A DNA stretch of 9,003 nucleotides from Oscillospiraceae bacterium (GTDB lineage: Bacteria > Bacillota > Clostridia > Oscillospirales > Oscillospiraceae). This document shows positions 1 through 4,742 of the stretch, one piece after another. The position numbers and the translations under genes are program-made. The stretch lies in NCBI GenBank assembly GCA_021199595.1, contig JAJQHT010000043.1, forward strand, positions 1 through 9,003. The letters are read 5' to 3'. Position 1 is the first letter of the stretch, and every line of letters begins with the position of its first letter. The notes below the pieces were generated by a model. It did not search any database. It saw only the letters and a program-made list of their open reading frames with translations, and had not been told where the DNA came from.

Positions 1-399
1 GTTGGGGTCAACCCCCACCGCCTCCACCGCCCGCGTCCCCGCGCAGTCGGATTGGCGCAGTATGCCCATGAGCAGATGCTCTGTGCCCACATAGCTGTGC
101 CCCAGCCGGGACGCATCGGAGCAGGCCAGCTCTATGCTCCTTTTCGCCCGGGGCGTCAGCCCCTGCGCCGGAGGGCCGGGAACGCCGCGCCCGGCATTTT
201 GCGTCACAAGCTCCGTGATGGACGACTCCTCCAGGCCGCATCGCCGCATCACCCGGCAGGCCAGGCCGTCCCCCTCCCGCATCAGGCCGATAAGCAGGTG
301 CTCCGTACCTACATAGCTGTGGCCCAGCGTGCGGGATGCGTCCCACGCCTCCTCAATGGCCTGCTGGGCCAGCTTGGTAAATCGTTCCGAATGATTCAT
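1..399 (-). CDS. clpC: ClpC-type ATP-dependent Clp protease ATP-binding subunit, N-terminal part
   Basis: The 133 visible residues are the substrate- and adaptor-binding N domain of a ClpC/ClpA-type AAA+ unfoldase, which feeds proteins to ClpP in the cytoplasm. Two Clp_N repeats can be read: residues about 4-55 (LGHSYVGTEHLLIGL at 25-39) and about 81-131 (LTPRAKRSIELA, then LGHSYVGTEHLLMGI at 99-113), joined by a Gly/Pro-rich linker at 69-80. The start is the ATG at 397-399, because GGAGG lies 10 bases upstream (410-414, minus strand). The gene runs off the left edge, so the ATPase domains are not seen. A short stand-alone Clp_N protein remains possible, although ClpC is the commoner form in Clostridia. 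It is divergent from the ferredoxin gene. The repeat similarity is also visible in the DNA. Confidence 0.8.
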   Translation of the reverse strand, partial: MNHSERFTKLAQQAIEEAWDASRTLGHSYVGTEHLLIGLMREGDGLACRVMRRCGLEESSITELVTQNAGRGVPGPPAQGLTPRAKRSIELACSDASRLGHSYVGTEHLLMGILRQSDCAGTRAVEAVGVDPN

Positions 400-420
400 G
401 TCAATATCGCCTCCACGGGA

Positions 421-426
421 ATTATA
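421..426 (-). promoter_or_regulatory. Candidate -10 box for the clpC-like gene
   Basis: The minus strand reads TATAAT here, a perfect sigma-70/SigA -10 hexamer, 7 bases upstream of the GGAGG ribosome site. No good -35 sits 16-18 bases further upstream (GCTTTT at 17). The promoter may be weak, activator-dependent, or placed elsewhere. No clear CtsR operator is visible. Confidence 0.4.
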
Positions 427-460
427 GCCCGCTGGAAAGAAATAAAAGCGCGAGTAACGG

Positions 461-478
461 TTGATTTTTTTGATTTTT
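461..478. repeat. Tandem direct repeat TTGATTTTT x2 between divergent genes
   Basis: Two exact adjacent copies of TTGATTTTT (461-469 and 470-478) lie in the spacer between the divergent clpC-like and ferredoxin genes. On the minus strand each reads AAAAATCAA. The first copy supplies the likely -35 (TTGATT) of the ferredoxin promoter. It could be a regulator site or simple AT-rich promoter DNA. Confidence 0.5.
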
Positions 479-488
479 ATGCTAATAT
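461..488 (+). promoter_or_regulatory. Candidate promoter of the ferredoxin gene
   Basis: The -35 candidate is TTGATT at 461-466 and the -10 candidate is TAATAT at 483-488, with a 16-base spacer. A second pairing, TTGATT at 470-475 with TATCGT at 492-497, is also possible. The spacer is very AT-rich compared with the flanking genes. The resulting leader would be about 30 bases. Confidence 0.4.
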
Positions 489-501
489 GTATATCGTACA
501 T
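487..501. promoter_or_regulatory. Short inverted repeat, possible operator
   Basis: ATGTA (487-491) and TACAT (497-501) form an interrupted palindrome overlapping or just following the candidate -10 of the ferredoxin gene. ATGT/ACAT half-sites are typical of PadR-like operators, but those normally have 8 bases between halves and here there are 7. Function is uncertain. Confidence 0.25.
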
Positions 502-522
502 CAGGATATGGAGGTAACAACT

Positions 523-693
523 ATGGCATACAGAATTACCGACGCTTGCATCTCCTGCGGCAGCTGCGCTGAGCAGTGCCCCATGGAAGCCATCAGCGAG
601 GGTGATGCGCACTACGTCATCGACGAGGACAAGTGCATCAGCTGTGGCAGCTGCGCCGAGCAGTGCCCCATGAGCGCCATCGAGGAAGGCTGA
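523..693 (+). CDS. 2[4Fe-4S] clostridial-type ferredoxin
   Basis: This is a complete 56-residue low-potential electron carrier of the cytoplasm. It has two CxxCxxCxxxCP motifs: C9, C12, C15, C19 and C38, C41, C44, C48. In the classic fold the first three Cys of one motif and the last of the other hold each cubane. The two halves are nearly identical (SCGSCAEQCPM occurs twice), reflecting the ancient internal duplication. The ATG at 523 is chosen because GGAGG at 510-514 lies 8 bases upstream; the same frame stays open far to the left, but only as antisense to the clpC-like gene. Length is normal for the family (about 55-60). It is followed by a hairpin and a methyltransferase gene on the same strand. 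Its redox partners cannot be told from context. Confidence 0.95.
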   Translation: MAYRITDACISCGSCAEQCPMEAISEGDAHYVIDEDKCISCGSCAEQCPMSAIEEG

Positions 694-702
694 CGCTCAC
701 CC

Positions 703-737
703 AGAACGGGCGGTATGCGGCTGCATATCGCCCTTCT
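703..737 (+). terminator. Stable hairpin between ferredoxin and methyltransferase genes
   Basis: The arms GGGCGGTATGC (708-718) and GCATATCGCCC (723-733) pair with one G-T wobble around a GGCT loop. AGAA (703-706) and TTCT (734-737) extend the stem across a bulged C. The tail is pyrimidine-rich but lacks a true T run. It may be a partial terminator or an mRNA-stabilising 3' end that lets the short ferredoxin transcript exceed the downstream gene; no separate promoter for the next gene is obvious. Confidence 0.45.
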
Positions 738-773
738 CCATATTTCCCCCGTTTTCCGCAGAAGGGAGCTTCT

Positions 774-1472
774 ATGAAACAGCTTTGGTCAGGCGGGCCG
801 GTCTATACGGACGACCCCGCCTTTAAAATAACAACCGATTCCGTGCTGCTGGCGAGCTTCGCCGGCAGCGTAGATTTCACCCGCTGCATGGACATGGGCT
901 GCGGCGGCGGACTGCTGTCCGTGCTGCTGCACCATTCCCGGCCGGAGGCCGTGTTTGACAGCGTGGATTTGCGGCAGGCCGCCGTGGACGTGTGCCGGGA
1001 CAATTACCGCGCCAACCGCATCCAGGGCCAGGTGGCCTGTGCGGATCTACGCCAGCACCGCGGCATGGGCCAGCCCGGGGCCTATGACATGGTGGTGTGC
1101 AACCCGCCGTACTTCTACAGCGGCAAGCCCTCCCCGGACGGGGACAGGGCCGCCGCCCGCTCCGGTCTGAGTCCGGCCCAGTTTTCCGGGGCCGCCTCGT
1201 ATCTGTTGCGCAAGGGCGGCACCTTCTGCCTGGTTCACAAGCCGGAATACCTGACGGACATCTTCGCCGCCATGCGCCTCGCGGACATTGAACCGAAGCG
1301 CCTGCAAATGGTGGCCCATAAAATCGAGAGCGCCCCCTCCCTGGTGCTGATTGCCGGGCGGCGGGGTGGACGGCCCGGCCTGGCCGCGCTGCCGACCATG
1401 GTGCTGTGTAACGCCGACGGCACCCCCACGAAGGAGATACGGCGCATCTATCATATGCAGTCCAGAGCATAA
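774..1472 (+). CDS. tRNA1(Val) (adenine-37-N6)-methyltransferase-like SAM enzyme (TrmN6/YfiC family)
   Basis: This 232-residue class I SAM-dependent methyltransferase probably modifies adenine in the anticodon loop of a tRNA. Residues 5-30 (WSGGPVYTDDPAFKITTDSVLL) match the N-terminal signature of the TrmN6 family. The SAM-binding motif I is DMGCGGGLLS at 40-49, an acidic residue of motif II lies in VDL at 64-66, and the catalytic NPPY, typical of N6-adenine methyltransferases, is at 110-113. The start at 774 has GGGAG at 764-768. The same frame is open further upstream, through the end of the ferredoxin gene, but without family similarity. The permease gene starts 6 bases after the stop, suggesting co-transcription. 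Exact tRNA specificity is inferred from the family only. Confidence 0.85.
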   Translation: MKQLWSGGPVYTDDPAFKITTDSVLLASFAGSVDFTRCMDMGCGGGLLSVLLHHSRPEAVFDSVDLRQAAVDVCRDNYRANRIQGQVACADLRQHRGMGQPGAYDMVVCNPPYFYSGKPSPDGDRAAARSGLSPAQFSGAASYLLRKGGTFCLVHKPEYLTDIFAAMRLADIEPKRLQMVAHKIESAPSLVLIAGRRGGRPGLAALPTMVLCNADGTPTKEIRRIYHMQSRA

Positions 1473-1478
1473 CATTCA

Positions 1479-2250
1479 ATGGCTTTCAATGTATTCATCT
1501 ACATATTGGCGGGGCTTATCGCGGGCATTCTGACCGGGTTTTCCGGCATATCCGCCGCCGTGGTCGTGACGCCGGCCCTGGTGGCGCTGTGCGGCTTCGA
1601 CGCTTATGAGGCGGTGGGCATCGCCATGGCCTCGGACGTGATTGCCTCCGCCCTGACCTCCACCAGCTACGCAAAGCACGGCCACCTGCGCAACGGGGAC
1701 GCCAAATGGCTGATGATTTCCGTCCTGGTCTTCACCCTGTTCGGAAGCTGGCTCGGAAACATCGTTCCCCATGACACGCTGGGCGACATCTCCGTCGTGC
1801 TGACGCCGCTGATGGGCATGAAATTCCTGTTTTTCCCCCAGACGAATCTGAACCGGTTTTTCGGCCAGCTTGGCAAAAAAGGCCATGTTTTGGTCGTCCA
1901 TCATCAGCGGCGGGGTCATTGGCATCATCGCGGGCTTCGTGGGCGCCGGCGGGGGCGAGATGATGCTGCTGGTGCTGACCACGCTGCTGTGCTATGAGGT
2001 GAAGGACTCCGTCGGCACCGGGGTATTCATCATGACCTTCGTGGCCCTGGTGGGCTGCGCCAGTCATATCTATCTCGGCGGCTGGCCGAATACGACCGCC
2101 TTTATCATCTGCATCATCGGCAACGCCACCGGCGCCATCTTCGCCGCCCGCGTAGCCAACCGCATCAACTCCGCCACCCTGAACCGCATCATAGGCGTCC
2201 TTCTGGTCGTGTCCGGCGGTATCATGTTCGTCGCAAACTTCTTTTTGTAA
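1479..2250 (+). pseudogene. TSUP (TauE/SafE) family permease, interrupted by a frameshift
   Basis: Two overlapping pieces together make one protein of about 257 residues, the normal TSUP size. These are membrane carriers thought to move sulfite, sulfonates or other organic anions. The first piece, from ATG 1479, carries the N-terminal repeat GLIAGILTGFSGISAAVV and following membrane spans. The second piece continues from about 1873 to the TAA at 2248 with the matching repeat GVIGIIAGFVGAGGGEMM and further spans. At 1875-1880 there are six A. With five A the frame reads GKKAMFWSS continuously; with six it runs into a His/Arg-rich out-of-frame tail ending at 1997. Apart from this one base both halves are intact, so a recent mutation, phase variation, transcript slippage or a sequencing error are all possible. 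The start follows the methyltransferase stop by 6 bases with only a weak ribosome site, suggesting translational coupling. The substrate is unknown. Confidence 0.8.
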
Positions 2251-2264
2251 TATTCAGGGAATAT

Positions 2265-2310
2265 AAAACAATCTATCAACAACAAATTTGTTGCTGATAG
2301 ATTGTTTTTT
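2265..2310 (+). terminator. Intrinsic terminator after the permease gene (44-base palindrome)
   Basis: AAAACAATCTATCA (2265-2278) pairs with its complement at 2295-2308. Inside, CAACAAATTTGTTG (2280-2293) is itself a perfect palindrome. The only mismatch is A2279/C2294. A run of six T (2305-2310) follows. The stem is AT-rich, unlike classic GC-rich terminators. Since the arms are flanked by A and T runs it could also act on the minus strand. Confidence 0.7.
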
Positions 2311-2330
2311 ATCTCCTGCCATGGTATACT
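2302..2330 (+). promoter_or_regulatory. Promoter of the toxin-antitoxin cassette, overlapping the preceding terminator
   Basis: TTGTTT (2302-2307, -35) and TATACT (2325-2330, -10) are spaced by exactly 17 bases. TGG before the -10 gives an extended -10 (TGnTATACT). The -35 lies in the descending arm and T-tract of the terminator. The transcript would start near 2337, so the mRNA leader is only about 15-18 bases and begins at or beside the ribosome site. GTATAC inside the -10 region is palindromic and could be part of an antitoxin operator. Confidence 0.6.
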
Positions 2331-2336
2331 ATTTGC

Positions 2337-2344
2337 AGGAGGTG
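2337..2344 (+). promoter_or_regulatory. Strong ribosome binding site fixing the antitoxin start
   Basis: AGGAGGTG at 2337-2344 is a near-perfect Shine-Dalgarno sequence, 9 bases before the ATG at 2354. It excludes the upstream in-frame TTG at 2288, which lies inside the terminator palindrome. Confidence 0.85.
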
Positions 2345-2353
2345 AACCGCATC

Positions 2354-2671
2354 ATGGCAAACATCTTAGGCGCAATCGAAAACACCATTTCCATTTCGCT
2401 CTTTAACCGCGGCCAGGCCGGAAAAATTTTTGACGAGGTTCGGCGCTGCGGCGCAAAGGTCGTCATGAAAAACAATGCCGCCGAGTGCGTCCTCCTTTCC
2501 CCGGAGGAATATGTCAGTCTGATGGACGAGGTAAACGACGCCCGCCTTCTCGCCACCGCGACGGAGCGGATGGCAGGTTTCAACCGCACCTTGGTATCCC
2601 AGGAGGATGTTGACCGCCAGTTTGGCTTTACAGAGGAAAATCTGGCGGACGTCGAGGTAGACATCGAATGA
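2354..2671 (+). CDS. Type II antitoxin, Phd/YefM-like
   Basis: This 105-residue protein resembles Phd/YefM antitoxins, which bind DNA through the N-terminal half and neutralise a RelE/ParE-type toxin with a flexible C-terminal part. The core is ISISLFNRGQAGKIFDEVRR (13-32), then a strand with AKVVMKNNAAECVLLSPEEY, typical of the family's 'I.RhGkPvAVLLSPEEY' stretch. The acidic tail (EENLADVEVDIE) fits a toxin-wrapping segment. Its stop overlaps the toxin start in ATGA (2668-2671), the usual coupling that keeps antitoxin in excess. Complexes of this type normally repress their own promoter, here the one at 2302-2330. Codon use is less GC-biased than in neighbouring genes, hinting at horizontal gain. 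An assignment to another antitoxin subfamily is possible. Confidence 0.82.
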   Translation: MANILGAIENTISISLFNRGQAGKIFDEVRRCGAKVVMKNNAAECVLLSPEEYVSLMDEVNDARLLATATERMAGFNRTLVSQEDVDRQFGFTEENLADVEVDIE

Positions 2672-2997
2672 GCTGGAAGGTCAAATATATCCCGGAAGCT
2701 GTGAAAGACCTGCAAGACCTGGACGGCAATCCGCGCAAAATCGTCCGCAAGGCAATCCAGAAGGTAAGCGAAAACCCTCTGCCTTCGTCAGAGGGCGGTC
2801 TTGGAAAGCCTCTGGGCAACAAGGGAAATCATAATCTTACCGGCTTGCTGAAAATCAAGCTGCGCTCTGTTGGCATACGGGTCGTATATAAGCTCGTCCG
2901 GCAGGATAACGACATGGTCGTCATCGTAATCGGCGCGCGGGCGGATGACGAGGTGTATGATATTGCAAGCCAGAGAGCCGAAAAACACAGATTATAA
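2668..2997 (+). CDS. Type II toxin, RelE/ParE superfamily
   Basis: This 109-residue small basic protein has the RelE/ParE fold. The N-terminus WKVKYIPEAVKDLQDLDGNPRKIVRKAI matches the family opening (strand, then two helices). LKIKLRSVGIRVVYKLV at 61-77 is the central strand pair with the R-x-x-Y pattern, and VIVIGARADDEVYDIASQR at 85-103 is the typical C-terminal strand and motif. Family members are ribosome-dependent mRNA endonucleases (RelE) or gyrase inhibitors (ParE). The C-terminal pattern G-x-R-x-D-x-x-VY favours a RelE-like nuclease, but this is not certain. It is translated from the overlapping ATGA after the antitoxin, and a terminator begins 3 bases after its stop. The cassette looks intact, with no broken motifs. 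Confidence 0.85.
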   Translation: MSWKVKYIPEAVKDLQDLDGNPRKIVRKAIQKVSENPLPSSEGGLGKPLGNKGNHNLTGLLKIKLRSVGIRVVYKLVRQDNDMVVIVIGARADDEVYDIASQRAEKHRL

Positions 2998-3000
2998 CAC

Positions 3001-3036
3001 AAAACAGAGGCTGCGCCACAGACAGCCTCTGTTTTT
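3001..3036. terminator. Bidirectional intrinsic terminator between toxin and degV
   Basis: ACAGAGGCTG (3004-3013) pairs perfectly with CAGCCTCTGT (3023-3032) around a 9-base loop. A residues precede and five T follow on the plus strand, so it serves the toxin gene. On the minus strand the stem is followed by TTTTGTG, so it can also end the convergent degV transcript, whose stop is at 3056. Confidence 0.85.
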
Positions 3037-3055
3037 ATTTGTTTAAAAGCGTCTT

Positions 3056-3931
3056 TTACTCCACGCCCTCCATGGGTACCAGGGGGATGATGCCGATGCC
3101 CAACGCGCCCTCGGCTACGTGGCAGGAGATGCTAATGGGCAGGGGGTCTTTTTCGACGGTGACATCAGGGAACGCCTCCGCCACGGCGAGACGCCAGTTC
3201 TCCCCCACTTCCTCCGCACCGGACCAGGCCGCCCGTATCTCCACGGGCCGTCCGGCAAAGCGGGTCTCCCGGTCGGTTTTGATGCCCTGAATCATGGTGT
3301 CCATGGCAGCCTTCATGCCCCGCACCTTTTTATAGGCGTCCAGCTTGCCGCCCTGGATTTGCAGGACGGGCTTTATGTTCAGAACAGTGCCGATGGCGGC
3401 GCCGGCGGCGGTGACACGGCCGCTCTTTTTCAGCAGCTCCAGGGTGTTCACCGTGACGTATATGCTGGCGTCCAGGCCGTCCCGCTCCAGGATGCGGGCA
3501 ATCTCCGCGGCGGGAACGCCCTCGTCCGCCATACGCTTGGCCTGGAGGGCGGCGGGACGCAAGGTGACGGAAATGCGCCGGTTGTTCACCACATAGACCC
3601 GGCCCGGATACTCCGCCGCCGCCAGGGCCGCCGCCGACTCATAGGAGGCGGAAAGGCCGCTGGACATGGGCATATGCACCACCGCGTCGTGATCCTCCAG
3701 AGCCTTGTCCCAAATCTCCATCAGGTCGCCGGGGGAAGGCTGAGAGGAGCTGACATTGGCCCCGGCCCGCAGGCGCTGGAAAAATTCGTCATAGGTGATG
3801 GAAACGCCTTCCAGATATGTCTCATCGTCCACGATGACCGGCATGGGAACCACATAGATCCCCAGGGCTTCGGCCTCTTCTGTCAAAATTCCGCTGTTGG
3901 TATCGGTCACGATGGCAGTTTTTTGTGTCAT
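3056..3931 (-). CDS. DegV family protein, FakB-like fatty-acid-binding protein
   Basis: This is a complete 291-residue DegV-fold protein, normal length for the family. Characterised members (FakB) hold a fatty acid while the kinase FakA makes acyl-phosphate, which can be used by PlsY. Motifs visible: AIVTDTNSGI at 6-15; SSSQPSPGD at 61-69 (family T/S-S-Q-P-S/T); SSGLSASY at 90-97, whose Ser residues contact the fatty-acid carboxylate; and GRVTAAGAAIGTVLNIKPVL at 171-190. The start at 3929-3931 has an AAGG site about 10 bases upstream and a strong promoter at 3979-4007. It lies downstream of plsY on the same strand but behind a hairpin, so it is probably its own unit with some read-through. 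No fakA is in the window. The bound fatty acid cannot be predicted. Confidence 0.92.
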   Translation of the reverse strand: MTQKTAIVTDTNSGILTEEAEALGIYVVPMPVIVDDETYLEGVSITYDEFFQRLRAGANVSSSQPSPGDLMEIWDKALEDHDAVVHMPMSSGLSASYESAAALAAAEYPGRVYVVNNRRISVTLRPAALQAKRMADEGVPAAEIARILERDGLDASIYVTVNTLELLKKSGRVTAAGAAIGTVLNIKPVLQIQGGKLDAYKKVRGMKAAMDTMIQGIKTDRETRFAGRPVEIRAAWSGAEEVGENWRLAVAEAFPDVTVEKDPLPISISCHVAEGALGIGIIPLVPMEGVE

Positions 3932-3978
3932 AGTTAATGAACCTTGCCTTTCTCGATTTTGTCTTTCTCTTGACTATA

Positions 3979-4007
3979 AGTATAGCACAGACTAACGTCG
4001 CAGACAA
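3979..4007 (-). promoter_or_regulatory. Promoter of degV
   Basis: On the minus strand TTGTCT (4002-4007) and TATACT (3979-3984) are separated by 17 bases. TGC directly before the -10 makes it an extended -10. The transcript would start near 3972 and have a leader of about 40 bases. Confidence 0.65.
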
Positions 4008-4065
4008 GCGGACAAATGACGACTTTTGTCCAAAATACGACCTTTCTGCGCTTTATCATACCGCG

Positions 4066-4109
4066 AAGGAACCCCTTCACCATGCGTCGGCAGCGTGAAG
4101 GGGTTCCTT
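4066..4109 (-). terminator. Hairpin terminator after the plsY operon
   Basis: A perfect 15-base stem (4066-4080 with 4095-4109; arm AAGGAACCCCTTCAC) encloses a 14-base loop that can pair TGC with GCA internally. It starts 12 bases after the plsY stop. On the minus strand the stem is followed by TTCGCGG, without a long T run, so termination may be incomplete; on the plus strand it is followed by TTTCC. It separates plsY from the degV promoter. Confidence 0.6.
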
Positions 4110-4121
4110 TTCCGCTTATTC

Positions 4122-4742
4122 TCACTCGGAAAAGGTGAATTTTGGCTCCTCGTGGCGGATGAGCCGGCGGATATTCTCCCGATGGCGGAAGAGGAGCAGC
4201 GACATAGCCATAACGGCAATCACCATGACGGCGGGGGTCTGGAAGCCAAAGGCGGCCAGGGCAATGGGGAAGGCCACCGCCCCGCTCATGGTGGCGAGGG
4301 ACATATAGCGGAAGCAGACCAGCAAAATCAGGGCCACCGCTGTGACGATAAGGCCCACCCACCAGTCCACCAGCCAGGTATAGGCCCCGCCCACAAGGAC
4401 GCACTTGCCGCCCTTGAAGCAATACCACAGGGGATAGGCGTGGCCCAGCATAGCGGCAAAGCCCGCCACGGAGACGCCCACCTGCCACAGGCCGAACATC
4501 TCTCTGTAGAGCAGGCCCGCCGCGAGACAGGGCACCAGGGACTTCACCACGTCCAGCACAAGCACCAGCCAGGCGTACCGTCTTCCGAAGCTCCGCCAGA
4601 AGTTGGTGAAGCCGGGATTGCCGCTGCCCTTGGTGCGCACGTCTGTATGATAAATGGCCTTGGAAAGCTCTATGGCTGGATTGATGCTTGCTATCAGATA
4701 GCTCACAATGACCGCAAGGATATGCGCGATCCAGATTCTCAT
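4122..4742 (-). CDS. plsY: Acyl-phosphate:glycerol-3-phosphate acyltransferase PlsY
   Basis: This 206-residue integral membrane enzyme transfers an acyl group from acyl-phosphate to the sn-1 position of glycerol-3-phosphate, the first step of phospholipid synthesis in most bacteria. All three PlsY motifs are present: GSGNPGFTNFWR at 39-50; GHAYPLWYCFKGGK at 100-113; RHRENIRRLIRHEE at 186-199. Hydrophobic spans at about 4-22, 55-76, 86-105, 125-146 and 153-185 fit the multi-span fold. Two departures from common sequences are F45 in motif 1 (usually Ala) and CVLV after FKGGK (usually GVAT). The start at 4740-4742 has AGGAGGAG at 4752-4759; an upstream open frame lacks similarity. The ATG overlaps the stop of the preceding activase gene (ATGA, 4739-4742), so it is translationally coupled to it. 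Confidence 0.92.
   Translation of the reverse strand: MRIWIAHILAVIVSYLIASINPAIELSKAIYHTDVRTKGSGNPGFTNFWRSFGRRYAWLVLVLDVVKSLVPCLAAGLLYREMFGLWQVGVSVAGFAAMLGHAYPLWYCFKGGKCVLVGGAYTWLVDWWVGLIVTAVALILLVCFRYMSLATMSGAVAFPIALAAFGFQTPAVMVIAVMAMSLLLFRHRENIRRLIRHEEPKFTFSE

Noticed and set aside
461..478. CtsR operator for the clpC-like gene
   Set aside because: On the minus strand the repeats give one heptad close to the CtsR half-site, but the period is 9 rather than 10 bases, the conserved G is missing and the second half does not match.
52..522. N-terminal extension of the ferredoxin to about 213 residues
   Set aside because: The extension is antisense to the clpC-like gene and reads through its promoter region. 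A perfect ribosome site precedes the ATG at 523, and 56 residues is the normal ferredoxin length.
877..1479. Long open frames on the minus strand opposite the methyltransferase gene
   Set aside because: They are Arg/Pro/Cys-rich without recognisable motifs; the plus strand has the SAM-binding and NPPY motifs.
1874..1881. Programmed -1 frameshift at A AAA AAG in the permease
   Set aside because: The heptamer is present as bases, but its phase is wrong and a -1 shift would enter the third frame, not the one encoding the second half. A +1 change or loss of one A is needed.
2288..2353. Antitoxin start at the TTG at 2288
   Set aside because: It lies within the terminator palindrome and upstream of the likely transcript start, while the ATG at 2354 has a near-perfect ribosome site.
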